A DNA stretch of 64,000 nucleotides, taken from positions 6,788,261-6,852,260 of the forward strand of contig NC_084889.1 of the NCBI RefSeq assembly GCF_958979055.1, in the 5' to 3' direction. Shown piece by piece: positions 1-12,626 of the stretch. Position numbers and translations under genes: made by a program. Numbering within the stretch: position 1 is the first letter of the stretch; each line of letters starts with the position of its first letter. Below the pieces are notes generated by a model. The model was given only the letters and a program-made list of their open reading frames with translations, was not told the DNA's origin and did no database searches. Source of the DNA: Alnus glutinosa (Eukaryota > Streptophyta > Magnoliopsida > Fagales > Betulaceae).

Positions 1-2
1 AA

Positions 3-104
3 TTTTCAGCAAAACAACAAGAGCAGAGGTGGAAGGAAGCTTTGGTTGCCACGGCGGTAGTTACCAAGTGGCTCGGTCTCAACAACGACTGGGGGATCAA
101 GTGA
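3..104 (+). CDS. Possible 3' end of an unidentified gene (partial)
   Basis: From base 3 one frame stays open for 33 codons and stops with TGA at 102-104. The predicted end is hydrophilic and then mixed, with a run reading KEALVATAVVTKWLGLNNDW. Composition is richer in GC than the AT-rich DNA that follows, as expected for a last coding exon. The upstream part lies outside the window, so neither the family nor the true frame can be confirmed. I do not recognise the protein. It could equally be non-coding. Confidence 0.3.
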   Translation, partial: FSAKQQEQRWKEALVATAVVTKWLGLNNDWGIK

Positions 105-1727
105 AGCAACTTGATCAGGAACAAATACTTAGACCCAGAAATGTCACCTGACCCGCAAAGGTGGGTGTTGGTTGGCTTTTTAACGTAAGGGAAGCTATTT
201 GTGTTTGGGTGTCGGGTACACGGATCATTCGAAATATGGGTATAAAATTATATGGTCAATCTTAATCTATTAAATTTATCATGCTCCTCAATTCTAATTT
301 ACTAAATTAGTGTTGGGTTTGTGGGTCGTGTAAAAAATTGTCAGTCTTAAATATCGCATGCCAGATTTGAATCATGTTGAAATCAATTATAACCTAACTC
401 ATTAAATTAAACAGGTCAAACTTATTGATTCGAACTCGCTAATTTCATGCCAAATTTGTTAATCGTGTAAAAAATTAATAGTTCTACTTTAACCCCATAA
501 AGGAGAGTGGGTAGTAGTTGACTTAACTCTTAATTTTTTACTAGAGACCTTAGAATAGAAGTTATAATGGGTTACAGGAAGAGGAAGATTACCCTCGTTG
601 TATAGATTAAGATTCAGTGCAATACTGTTATTTATTACACTGCAATATGGGTAAGGGTATGTGAGTGCAGGGAAAGGCTCCACCTGCTCTAATAGGTACC
701 CAAGTAGCTCGAGCCCATCTGTTTGGATTGCTCGGGTACCTACCAAGAAGGTGGGATCCTTCGCAGCACTCGCACACTCTTGCCATATTGAATACACCTG
801 TCTATTGCACTACAATAAGGTAGGAATATGTGAGTGCAGGGAAAGGCCTTACTTACTCTAACAGGTGCTCTGAGCAGCTCAAATCCTATTTACTTGGGCA
901 GTACGAGCTGGCAAAACCCTCTCATGCACTTGCATACCCATGCTCTATTGCAATGCAATAAGGCAAGTGTATTGCACCGAATCTCTATCCTCAAAAAGCT
1001 TCGACAAATAAATCATTTTACCCAAAGTAAAAAAAAAGCTTCGATAAATAAAAGTGCCAAAAAAATAAAGAGAGCTACCAGAGATACTTTATATTATAAG
1101 TTCTTTAGATAATTAACACGCTAACCACTAAAATGTTAACTGACACATGGCATTCATTTCTTTAAAATGTAGATTATCACATAAATTTGTAAAAAAATTG
1201 TAATAAAACTTGTAGAATCGAAAGCATTTTCCAAAACAAGTAATATTTGGAAAAAATGTATTGCAAATTTCACCACGATGATGTTATCAATTGACACACG
1301 ATTACATCCGACGATACCAAGTTTTTCATATGGCAGCATTTCTATTCATATCCTCAATAAATTCATGAAAGTAGTATCTTGTAACAAATATGGCATAATA
1401 ATTCAACCGTCGTCTTGGTTTGCGATCAAATTATACACAAGTTTCATTACTTTTAGTGATTTGAAATGAAATCAAAGAAAAATTTTGAACAACAAGAAAT
1501 GAAATAAATAAATAAAAAAAATATATCACATGGAACAGTGGAGGTCAAAGATCACCAAGACCACCTTGTTATCAACAATCACCAAAACCACACTACCAAG
1601 TCAAAAGCCTCAAACTGAACTCTAACGACTCTTCCTAATCCAACAACCCCATTTGGTTTTGGGCATCATGAAGACTACATAAACCGTCTCACTTCTGAGG
1701 CATAACCCACCAGTAGACAGACATCCC
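105..1727. other. Intergenic spacer with a degenerate tandem repeat
   Basis: AT-rich spacer with no credible gene. At about 630-970 a unit of roughly 170 bp is repeated imperfectly. The phrase around GTGAGTGCAGGGAAAGGC occurs near 661 and again near 831. Variants of TATTGCACTACAATAAGG precede each copy, and a third partial copy occurs near 945. Short open frames here are accidental. The last 100 bases are presumably promoter and leader of the gene at 1728. Confidence 0.5.
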
Positions 1728-2126
1728 ATGGCTCGGCAGCTTCTATTGATGCACCCTCTACCGACCGCATTTCAACTCGGCCTAGCGGCGATGACTCTTG
1801 TTGTGTGCGCCATTGCACTGCTCATGTGTGCTTCGCATTCCCATAAATGGCGTCGCGGATGGACTGCATGCTATGGTTCCAACAATGGCGATCCTGTTAT
1901 AGAGCTCAACACCGAAGCAACGATCCTAACTACCGGTGGTGTCCATGGTATTCAACGTGGGAATGGCAGTGAAAGCATGTTTAGCGGCGAGCTCTCAATC
2001 TGGAAGAAGAACATACTCATGGGAGGGAAGTGCCAGCTACCGGATTTTTCTGGTGTCATAATCTATGACTCCGATGGGACCATAGCCCCTGCCAAAACTC
2101 CTCGCCCTTTACTCACCTGGAAATAA
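1728..2126 (+). CDS. Small single-exon plant membrane protein of unknown function
   Basis: A 132-aa intronless frame whose GC content and codon use stand out from its AT-rich surroundings. Residues about 14-36 form one hydrophobic segment (LGLAAMTLVVCAIALLMCAS), suggesting a signal anchor. This is followed by a basic HKWRRGW stretch and a soluble domain. The C-terminal third, with KNILMGGKCQLPDFSGVII and a closing TPRPLLTWK, resembles a conserved block I associate with short uncharacterised plant proteins; that recall is unverified. No enzymatic motif is visible. The start ATG (CCCATGGCT context) is the first in frame before the hydrophobic segment. It is not related to the neighbouring helicase, which is on the other strand. 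Confidence 0.7.
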   Translation: MARQLLLMHPLPTAFQLGLAAMTLVVCAIALLMCASHSHKWRRGWTACYGSNNGDPVIELNTEATILTTGGVHGIQRGNGSESMFSGELSIWKKNILMGGKCQLPDFSGVIIYDSDGTIAPAKTPRPLLTWK

Positions 2127-2710
2127 TAGAGATTTAAAACAAAATGAATGCTGTAAACTAGATAGGATCCTTATGTTCAATGTCATTACAAAGCTTTTTA
2201 CTACTGCAAAATTCAAGTCCTACTGCAAAATTCAAGTCTGTAACCTGTTTCAGGTCCGGTTTCGTTTGTTAAAATTTTTGCCTTCTGCTTTTTACTTTCT
2301 CTTTTCAAAACAAAAATATTAATATACAACTCAAACACAAAACACTCTTAAAAACAAAAATAATTTTCACGTTTCTGTAACATGCAACCTTACTTTGTAC
2401 ATATCCTCGCAAGCTCGGAAGGAACAAGAAAAAGAGATCCTCAAGGGCGTACATCATTCAGTATTTGGTTAAACCCCATCCATATCCATGCAAAGACTGT
2501 TAAAAAACCATGTACTTCTCACATGATCAAAGGGCATGACAGTTTTATAGATTGGGTTGGAGAAAAGTGAAAGAAATTTCTGTCCTCTGCAAAGGAATTA
2601 GTAGAACCCTGTAAGAGTGATATTAATACCAAAATTAATAATTCACATGCAAAGCTTACTTTAATGTGCAAAAACTCAAATTGCAAATTTAATCCAAAGT
2701 TTAACTACAT
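2127..2710. other. Convergent spacer between the small membrane gene and the helicase
   Basis: The 3' flanks of two converging genes. AT-rich, with a short direct repeat (CTACTGCAAAATTCAAGTC near 2202 and 2220). No additional coding signal seen. Confidence 0.4.
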
Positions 2711-5700
2711 TCAACTGGACTTCAATGATTTTTTCTTATCAGACCAAGAAGTGCGCCCCCTGAACCCAACAACACTTAGTTTCGAAGCTATAGATTTAAC
2801 AGAGCTGGACTTTTTGCTGCCTGTTTGCTTCTTCCCAACTGAAGATGCTTTTCTGGAGGTACTGGCACTGGATGACTTTCTCGACTTAGAAACCTGAACT
2901 GCTGGCTTGGAAGATTTTGCTGGAGATGCCTTTGTAGCTTTCACTGCAACCTTGCTGTTCTTTTTTTGATAAGTCACTGCAACCCTGCTGTTCTGACTTG
3001 AAAGCTTGGCTGAATTAGCTTTCATCCCAATCTTCCCAGTTATTCGGGCCCTGGCAACGTCCCTCCGAACATTATCTACAGTAAGAGACTCCAAGCTTTC
3101 ATTCTTCCTTATGGCCTCCTCTATTCGGGTGGCTAACAAGATGTCCTTTCTAGCAACCAAACTTGTCACTTTTCCTGCAAGAAGAAAATGTTTTTTATGG
3201 AAACGTGATCAGGTACTTTTGGCCTCCAGCTGCCAAAAGTGGAATATGGTAATTGTCACATTTCAAGAATTTCTTTACTCAATACAGAGGATTTACTGTA
3301 ATCAAGGAGATACAGCTCAGACACAAATGGATACGACTAGATATGTTTTAGAAGTTAGAAAAATTGGGCAGGATTCATCTTGCTGAATCCAGAAAATTGC
3401 AAAGATGAATCAAGTGACTTAGAAATAATTCTCTTGTTTTACTTTTCCAAATTTCCTAGCTCTTTTTTCTTTCTTTATTTTTCTCCCTTTCTCAAACGTG
3501 GAGACCATACAACTCCATGCAGCACTGATTGAAAAGCCTTGTACCTTCACTGCTATATCCACTTAAACTACAGTAGACGAAAGTAGAGTTTTCTACAATT
3601 GCATCCATTGTTCTTTTCACTGCAACTTTAAAGGAAAGCATGAATTCTTTACTTGAAAAGGACAGAAATGGACACATTATGTGGGCACAGTTTGTTGCAC
3701 ACCTTTTGCACCCATACGAGCAGTTCTTCCCGTGCGATGAAGGTAATCAATCTAAAAGTTAAAACAAAAGTAGGGTTAAAGCACCAAATGAAGAATTGAA
3801 AAGAAATAATTTGATGAAAAAAAAAAAAAGAGAAGAAGAAGAAGAAGAAGAAGAAGAAGAATAGGAGGAGGAGGAGAGGGGAAACCAAAAGAAAAGCCCA
3901 AAAGAGACCATTGAAATGATGCTTACAGAGTTCAAGGGAAAATCAAACATGATAACATGATCTACATCCAAGTCGAGTCCCCTGGCAGCCAAGTCTGTGC
4001 ACACCAATGTGGGGCAATCTCCATCATCGCTTTTAAACCTCTTGAGGTTTTCAACCCTGGTTTAGGAGGAGAAAAAATGAGGATAAGTACTAGAAACTGA
4101 TATGCATGCATACAAACAAAAATGCGGATATAAAATGGACTCTGTTTCAAAAGTTCAACCACCACCTAGAATACATAATATGCACCAATGCATGTCTAGT
4201 GTTCAAAATTTATAGGCATGCGTATGCAAAAAGTGCTCATACACACCTGAGCTTTTACCAGCAAGAGTTCACTGTCTTCATAGGCACACACAAATAAGTA
4301 AACACATTGACAAGGTTCGTAAGTTTCCAATGTTGAAAAAAATTTGGCTAAATTTGAAAAAGGTAATACGTGCCAAGTTCCCACCCATGTTCATACTATA
4401 ACTTCTGTTATCTTAAACAGCATGTGCTATCTACCATATATTGTACTCAAGCAGTGAAATCTCATTGATAAATTGTTCAATTTAACCCAAATGAACTAAG
4501 CATTAAACCAATTAAATTGGATCGGCTTTCGATCCTCATCAACTAATTGGGTTGACCACTTGTAATTTTATTTGTCTGTATATCCTTACCTCATTCTCTC
4601 TGTTGCCTTCCTATTTAATATATCCATCTTCGCTAGTTCTACAGTTCTACCAATGTTATTATACACCACCCTCTACCTCTTTTCACTCTCCAAATTCGTT
4701 CTAATTGATGCATCAACCAATCTCCATTATACATGGCCAATCCATTTTAGGTGACTATCCCTCCTTTTTTTTTCGTTTTTATCAGTTTTCATTGACTTTA
4801 TTCCTTATCTTTCGTAGTATTCCGACTCATCCATCTCAACATTCTCATTTCAACTACACTCATTTTATGAACATATTGCTTCTAAATAACCCAAGATTTT
4901 GTATCATACACCATAGTTGCTGGTCTTATAGCGATCCAATAGAATTTGCACTTCAACTTAATGGGTATTCAACGATCAAATATACTCCCTAATGCACTTC
5001 TCAACTTCATCCATCTCGCTCTTATTCTACGAGCAACAATCCTCCCCAATCTCTTCATTCTTATGGAAATACCTAGAAAGAATATAAAGAAAATAATCTA
5101 TTAAGAAAGGGGGGAAAATCACTTGGATACTGAACAGATGTTACTTTCACACTACTTGGACATTAAGCACCACAAAGATACCCTAATATCCTCGTGATAA
5201 AGCCAGCTAGAAAAAACTAGACATCATTAGACATTTTCATAGAAATCCCATATGCTTAATCAACTAGATATACACATTAACATTCGAAGTGTAACACAAA
5301 TGAAGAGTTCCTTCTCACATATATGTGAGCTTATAGTTCAATGTCACAGTAAGATTATTCTATTCGTTTAGGCAGGACTATCAACCACATTAGAGGTTCT
5401 ACAAGAAGTTGGTCAGAGTTCAACTTCTAGACAAACAAAATAAAAGAAGATTTTGTGTGGCAGAGCTTCTTTCATGCCATTTTTGCATAAAAGTGCTACC
5501 ACGATATCCTACGATTTCAGAACAAAATTTAATACTAAGACGAGAACTTAGAGCATCTAAAAGAAGAAATGGTGGCCCAAAAAAAAACCCTAAACTAGTG
5601 ATACCCACCATAGCACTCTTTAGAAGCTGCCAGTCATCAAATAATATAGATAGTTCAATTAATCATAAAAGAACCACATATATTTGATGACGTCCTTTTC

Positions 5701-8700
5701 TAGAGCCTCTACATCATAATTCAGCACCCTCCTAAAGAGAGCCATGTTTGTGGCAGTTGAAAATATAAGTATTTGCCACAGCAATCTGTCATTATTTCTA
5801 AACAGAAAATTTAATCTGAAATTGCAAACATAAAGACATTTAGGGAATAAACATGTTGTATCATATCACCTTTGCTCCGCAGGCACCTCGCCATGATAAT
5901 TCACTGTAGAAATTTGATTTTCATCCAGAAAGTGATCCACAGCACGGCTAGAATTTAGTGTGTTACAGAACACCATCACCCTATTCCCCTTTGCCAAACT
6001 TGGCTCCAGAACCTGTCATTTCATCACCATTTAAACCACAAAAAAATTGTTTGGTGAATTAACTTTGCAAAGTAAATTCTAATATAACTGTCTAAACCAA
6101 AAAAACTTACTTTGTTCAAAATGTAGGCTTCATAGACAGTAAAATTCATAGTGAAAAAATGAAGAGATTGTCACAGGCTCCCAAGACCACAATCATAGAC
6201 CAGAAAAACAAAATCAAATGCTAACAAAAAGTAAGTTCGGGTGCATGCATATGAAACCAACTCCAAGTAAAAGATAAGTTTCTAACAGCCCCTAGATTGT
6301 TAATAATGTGGTACTTTGCCATATTTGAGGCACATATCTTACGGACTAGAAATTTATTTTTTACTTCTATTCTTGCAACCGAACAGGCAGTGTCAAGTTG
6401 GGTAGATGACATTACTTCAGCATAACATTGTATGTTACATGCTGTAGAAGAGCAGTTTGGCCAGATATCAATGTCATCAATGTAACTGAAAAATTTGCAC
6501 TTGCATGTGACTATTTCACATTTTCGTGTCTTCATTTAAGGTAAAATGTACAAGGTGAGACTAGTTTGGCTTTTTTTTTTTTTGTGGGGGTGGGAAGTGT
6601 AAAATTTAGAGACTGAACTATTTACTTCAGATGATATAGAAAGATGTAAAAGCAGGGAATCAAAGTTCATCAATACTACCATCAAGCACTACACATGTAG
6701 CACATCTGATATATAACCATAACAAGCTCTTAATGAGATTAGTTATACAGCAGTACAGTGTTGATGCAACTATTACTACTAATGAAGTGTTTTGTACATA
6801 TAACCATTAGTGGTTGTTGATAAATAGAAAAAATACGATAAATCACTACAGAAGTATACCTGTAATAAAGCTTCCAGCTTGTTTTCAGAACCTGAAAGTC
6901 TGATGAAATCATGACGAGCAGATGCAACTTTCTTATGCAGTGTTGATGTGCGCAAATGTACAATGCCTTGAAATTCCTCATCAATCAGCTTTTGCACTGC
7001 CTGCAAATGTCAAAAATTAAGCTTTTGTATGGACAAAAATGTGTAGAAGAAAATTAGATTGCAATTAAAAAGGAAACCACCGAAAGTTACCAAATTGCAA
7101 CCGGATTAGTTTGATACAGGATCCAATAAAGAATTGAAGGCTCTAGGACCATCAACTAAGAGAGGTTTCGGCATAAATGTTTTTCTTTGGGGAAAATACA
7201 CTTCAACCCTATGAACAAACATCACTTTTGCACTTATGCCACCAAACTTTAAAAAGTGACACTTGGGTCCCTTCAACTACCACCCAATTACAATAAGCCA
7301 CTCCGTTAGCAATTGGACGTGACTACTTTCAAATGTTTCTTACCATAATGTCCTTATAAAATAAAATAATGATTAAAAAAAAAAAAAAACAAACTGAAAC
7401 ACCAAATTCCAAAGGGGGCCGCCGAACCGCCCATGGTTCGACCATTTCTTTCTCTTTCTCTTTCTTTTTTCGTTTTCTTTTTTTATTTTATTTTATTTTT
7501 AATTTTAAGGGAATTTTGGGAAGTTAAATCTGCCTTTGACTATTTTTCAGTCTATTTTGAAGCCAATTGCTAACAAACTAGCTTATTTGTAATGGGGTGG
7601 TAGTTGGAGGGACCGATGTGTCACTTTTTTAAATTTGGTGCCATAAGTGTAAAAGTGGTGGTAGTTCAAGGGGCTGAAATGTATTTTCCCCTTTTTCTTT
7701 AGGGTTTCATGCCTCTACTAGAGTATTAGCTCATTCCTATAGATATGGAAGGAAAGATTGCTTTAGCTATATCATTACGTGATTCTTACTTTAACCACTA
7801 CTGAATTCCTTAGTGTTTCATACCTCTACTAGAGTATTAGCACATTCCTATTGATATGGAAGGAAAAATTGCTTTAAGCTACATCATTACGTGATTCTTA
7901 CTTAAACCACTACTGAATTGCTGAATAGCAGGCAACTTTGGGCCTGAAACCCTTTCAGGATTTTCATAATACAAGTGGCTTAAGAAACACCACAAATTCC
8001 ATAGTATTTTTAAAACTCCACAGAAAGATAGACCTCTCTTAGAAGCAGCCAAAAAAATGGCCTGATTCACCAAAACCACAAATTTGTGCAGTTTTACAGA
8101 TCTCCACAAAAATCCTCTCCCCTCCATAGGTACATAATGGATACGATGAAAACAGAGACCATAAAAAAGGAAAATTATAAAAATGATTTTAAAAAAAAAA
8201 AAAAAAAAAAACAGAAAAAGAGGACACTAGCTATTTAATGTACAATTTGTCCCCATCTGGTGTAACTGAAGGACATAATGTGAAATTCTTTAGTAAGTTG
8301 ATCAATGTAAATTATAAAACATTTTTATCCTTGGAAAAATAAACAGTGCCATAAGTCTCAAAATTTTGTGTATTTCTATGTAACTTGATTTGAACAGAGC
8401 AATGAGGGCTTTGGATGTTAAATCAGATCTCTACATCCTCTAGTTCATAACATCAATTTAAAAGGTAAATTAGTGGAGAGGGAAGCCAAAATACATACAT
8501 ATATATATTGCCAGTTTTACGGAATCCCAGAACTTATTGGCAAATATTCATTTTTCCAAAATCCAATATGAGGAACTCTTAAATAGTCACATAAGATATA
8601 CAAATGAACTTGTCATAAGCTTTAAAGATTAAATGAGGTTAAATTTACCTGCCAGAAAAAATTGGAGGTTCCATTTGTAATAGTGGAGATAATATACAGT

Positions 8701-10686
8701 TTCATTTGCAAGAAAATGACAGTGCATGTTGGCATACCGTTGTCATTGTTGCAGTAACTAAAACAGTTTGAAACCCTTGGCCATCAGTCTTTGATGCACG
8801 ATTTTTTAATGGGACAAGAAACTTCCGAATGTCAGGACCAAAGCCACGATCAAACATGGTGTCAGCCTCATCCAACACCTACTAAAATATTACCGCCATC
8901 ATTAAGTGCACCACCTTACCAATGAGGACAAACTAGAATTTGCAACATCGATATAAACAAATAATATATTGTGCACATGTAAAAAATAGTAGAAAATTGT
9001 GCAGTCATATATATGAAACAACATGATTTTATATACTATGATACTCACCACGTATTTAATGTCACCGTACACTATGTTTCCCTCTTCAATATGTTGAAGA
9101 ACCCGACCAGGGGTCCCAACTACCATATCGATTGGGTTATTTAATGTATCCTCCTGGGGTCTTAGCCGGCCCCCACCACTTACCATTGTACAACGGAACC
9201 GTGCATGATGGCTGATAGACTTTGCAACCCGAAATACCTATAAAACCAATCTAACTTCAATTGCAAATCATAAGTCCACATAGAAAAGTTTTTTTTTTAG
9301 ATAAATAATGTAAATTCATTCAAAGAGAAGAGGGGCACAACCCAAGTACACATGATGTATACAGGATAACCCCTAATCCATAGAGAAAGAAGAACATAAA
9401 TCTAAGAAGTCAGAAAAAGTAGAAATTGACAAATTTATCTAAAGAGTCCACATAGAAAAGTTATCTTCACATCCTGAAGAAAGCACATAGATACCTGCTC
9501 AGATAACTCCCTTGTGGGGCATAGTACAACAGCTCGAGGACGCCTGGGCCTCATTAGTATACCATACAATTCCTCGTCCCGTCTCAACAACTACAAAATC
9601 CAAAAATTGACAAGAACATAACACTTGGAATATTAACATAATTTTTTTTTATTTATTTTTTTTTTTCAGGAATATTGTGTTTTTCTCAACATAAGTGAAT
9701 TTATAAGCAACAGAAAAGACTAGAAGTAGTCAAAAATCTAAAAAAACAGTTACAGATAAAGAAACTTCAATCCTCTCAATGTGTATAACAGATTTTGTGA
9801 GAGGAAGATGCTAAGGGAACACTTCCAAACCACCCAGCACAGCACATTCTGGGAATTGAACAGATTAAATGAGTCACACATACTCACAAGATTCCATTTC
9901 AATGATGTGGATGTAAAATCATAACACAAACCAGGGCACATATCATAAAGCAAACACCGAACCCTAAAATGTCATACATAATCAACATTTACTAAAGACA
10001 GCATTTTAGACAAACAACATACGTAAAACTGAAAGCAAGCCCAAACCCAAGAATTTTATTGACCAACAAAGCAAAAGGTAAAAACATACAGGACTCTGTT
10101 AAATAACATGCAAATATAAATTAAAAAAGAAACGTGAATGAACAAGTACCTGAACAAGGGGCAGCATGTAAGCCAGAGTTTTGCCAGACCCAGTGTGAGA
10201 ACCCAAAACCACACTCTTCCCTTCCAAGACAGCAGGGACCCCAATACACTGAATCTCAGTAGGAACCTCAATACCCATCTCCCTCACAGCCCCCATGACC
10301 TCCTCACTCAGACCCAACTCTCTAAAATTCCCAACAACCCTCTTCTCCTTCTTCTTCCCCTTGGGCCCATCCTCATTTTCACTCACAGCAGTACTGACTG
10401 GTTTTGGATTTCTTGTCTGTGGGGGATTGGGAGAGTCCTTGAGGTGTCTGAGCCTCAGCCTCTCAAGGAGAATTGAGTGCTTCATTTGCTCTGGTTCAGT
10501 GGTGGGGGTAGTGGGAGTGGTAGTGGTAGTGATGGCGGTGCATAGAGGCCTAAACCCTCGAAAAACCCTAGTGGATTTGGGCAGTTTGAGGAGTGGGAAG
10601 CGTTTGGGTGCTGGCGAGAGGCGAGAGAGAGTGAAGAGGCATGAGGAGAGAGTGGTGGAAAGGAGGGTTCTTGCTGTGCCTCCCAT
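2711..10686 (-). CDS. RH39: DEAD-box ATP-dependent RNA helicase, chloroplast RH39-like
   Basis: Nine exons join in one frame: 10150-10686, 9495-9590, 9049-9237, 8738-8878, 6860-7000, 5870-6012, 3927-4056, 3703-3751 and 2711-3174; every intron is GT-AG. The 629-aa product starts with a Ser/Thr/Pro/Arg-rich leader of about 100 residues, typical of a plastid transit peptide. The helicase motifs follow in order: SHTGSGKT (163-170), PTREL (204-208), TPGR (253-256), DEAD (277-280), TAT (316-318, where SAT is usual), TDLAARGLD (436-444) and [10 protein letters not shown] (464-473). The final 130 residues are a Lys/Ser-rich basic tail that could bind RNA. Arabidopsis RH39 is of similar length and acts in chloroplast 23S rRNA maturation; the same role is inferred from family resemblance. 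Its introns carry several repeats. Confidence 0.95.
3817..3876. repeat. Purine-rich A/GAA/GGA tract in helicase intron 7
   Basis: A run of A followed by repeated GAA then GGA triplets, lying just downstream of the splice donor of exon 7 (3927). On the sense strand it is a C/T tract. Overlapping Phe-rich open frames here are artefacts of the repeat. Confidence 0.7.
7191..7690. mobile_element. Foldback (MITE-like) element, family G copy 1
   Basis: About 500 bp in helicase intron 4 with ends that are inverted copies of each other. The left end runs GGAAAATACACTTCAACCC and the right end, read in reverse, GGGGAAAATACATTTCAGCC; matching continues through the ACCAAACTTTAAAAAGTGAC block on the left. 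No coding capacity. A related element lies at 24389-24782. Confidence 0.7.
7702..7925. repeat. Tandem duplication of about 112 bp
   Basis: Two adjacent copies, each starting with TTTCAT(G/A)CCTCTACTAGAGTA and ending with CCACTACTGAATT, differ by a few bases. They lie inside helicase intron 4 next to the foldback element. Confidence 0.75.
9273..9462 (-). mobile_element. Short LINE-type retroposon with 18-bp target-site duplication
   Basis: In helicase intron 2, a 154-bp insertion (9291-9444) begins with a T run (a poly(A) tail on the minus strand). It is flanked by identical 18-bp copies of AGTCCACATAGAAAAGTT at 9273-9290 and 9445-9462. The insertion includes GGGGCACAACCCAAGTACAC, which resembles the 3' end of the LINE fragment at 26385. 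Long duplications plus a poly(A) tail fit target-primed reverse transcription of a 5'-truncated LINE. Confidence 0.8.
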
Positions 10687-12626
10687 GGCTTTTCGAGGTT
10701 CTATTATTTCTGTTTGTGGGGATATTAATATTTGTATTTCTTGCAGGCTTGCAGCAGCACAGCGGTGCTGGTTTTCTGCAAAATGAATGAAATTGGCATG
10801 AATATATATATATCATATAGCCTCTACTGGCTGATATTTTGGTTCTGACAAAATTACAAGTAACAGATAGGCACTAGGCAGCTTGCCCCCTTGCCCCTTT
10901 CCTGTACGGTGGGTATTCACCACAATCTCCAGCCCAAAGAGACCCTGCAGGAGAATTGTAGGCCCTGTGAAAGATAGGGTTCCAGCAGGAAGTCCTTTGT
11001 TCGACCAATTTGTTCGGGCCTGGCCCTGTTTGCGTAGGGCGCTCTTGTCCCCCATTGCCAATTGCAAGGAGAATTTTATTTTATTTTATTTTTTTATTTA
11101 TTTTTTTTTTCATGGGTGAGTTATTGCAAGGAAAATTAATCGTTATACTTAATTGCGGGAATGTTATTAGGAGTGTATACGCGTTTAGATATTAACAGCT
11201 CACATCTGTTATTTACATCTGTTATTTACACGTTACATATATATATATATATTCACACACGTTGATGCATATAGTAATTTTAGAGTGCGAATTTGATTAA
11301 TAACCTCATTGCGTACCCTTTATAAATAATATTATATTTCATATTGTGAAGAGGTGTCGTAGATGATTTGGTTCGCTGTGTTGCTTTATCATGTAACACT
11401 TGGGCAAAAAGGTAAAAGTAGTGTGAAATCAATATGGTTTCAAAACATTAGGGCTTAAAAAAATCCAATCCAAATTATTTTCAAAATCGTTTAAATAAAC
11501 TCTAATAGAGATCCAAAAGATTAAAATATGCAAAAAATATCAATTACTTAATATGCGGATAGTGGATAATAACCACAATAACCGTGCGAATTCGATTAGT
11601 AAAGGACATGACTCGAATGCAGATATATAAAAGTAATATCCACATTTTACTGATGCGATTATTTGTAAATATTACGAATAACCGCATCTACGTGTACAAA
11701 TAACCCGTAAAGTAGTAGGAAGAAAATTGTGAGTCTACTGGCAATTGTAATTTGCAATCCCTACTACTAGCAGTCAGAAGCCTAAAGAATGATCAACATT
11801 CAAGTTGCCACAAACATCAAATTGTAAGTCTGCATGTACAGAGTTTCACCATCTGTGGAGCATCCAGAGACTTACTGAGTTGAAATACTTTTGTTTTGTC
11901 CATCTCTAGCAGGTTGTCTTGCATGATCGTGCTCCAGATGCTCCACAAATGGAGATAGTTCTTCACCCAGAATCTGTCATTTTGTAACTTCTTGTTGTCA
12001 TTTAAATTGATCAGATTGTTTTTTTTTTTTTATTATTATTATTTAAGGACGTGATTTTCATTAGTTCTAGCATAACAAATATTGTGTATTTATTTTTATT
12101 AGTCAATGTATTAACAAGTTTTTTTAAAATAATAATAATAATAATAAATACAATTTGCTGTGGTTTGTATTCCAACCACCAAGAACATTTTCGGCTATAT
12201 TTGGCAAACAACTCCTATATTTTCTCTTTAAAAAGTCAATTTTTTATTTATTTTTATTATTATTAAATAACTTTCTTCGCTTTTTTCTCACAAAAATTTT
12301 AAAATTTATTTCTATTCTATATTACATCAATCAATTCTTTATGCGGATTACTAACATTTAAATAACTCCGGATAAGTTTTCTCTTGGTGTTTGATTCAAG
12401 ATAGAACTTTCCTTGCGTGTCAATCTAACACAATGAAAATTACGGTTCATTCTTTATTCTGCGGCTTAATTTGTAAAATCTATTCAAAAAAACTTTATTA
12501 CATCCTTTATGAGTTACTCCAATGTGGAAGAGTCTTCAGCACCTCAACTCATAAACTCCGATAGTATAGTCTTCTCTTAAGCCCTTTGCATAAGCAAAAT
12601 CATGTCATCGAGATAAAATTTAATTA
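10687..12626. other. Upstream region of the helicase gene and spacer
   Basis: The helicase promoter should lie here. On the minus strand an AT-alternating TATA-like stretch at about 10801-10820 sits roughly 120 bp before the start codon, a plausible but unproven core promoter. Further out the DNA is AT-rich with simple-sequence runs and no gene. A pair of matching blocks near 11825-11870 and 11925-11960 (GTGGAGCATC and its partner) hints at a degenerate inverted repeat. Confidence 0.4.

Noticed and set aside
3649-4007. Ser/Phe-rich minus-strand frames
   Set aside because: They run from helicase exons 7 and 8 into intron 7 across a GAA/GGA repeat.
10138-10786. Plus-strand frames of 112 and 163 codons
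   Set aside because: Antisense shadows of helicase exon 1, which has clear helicase motif I on the minus strand.
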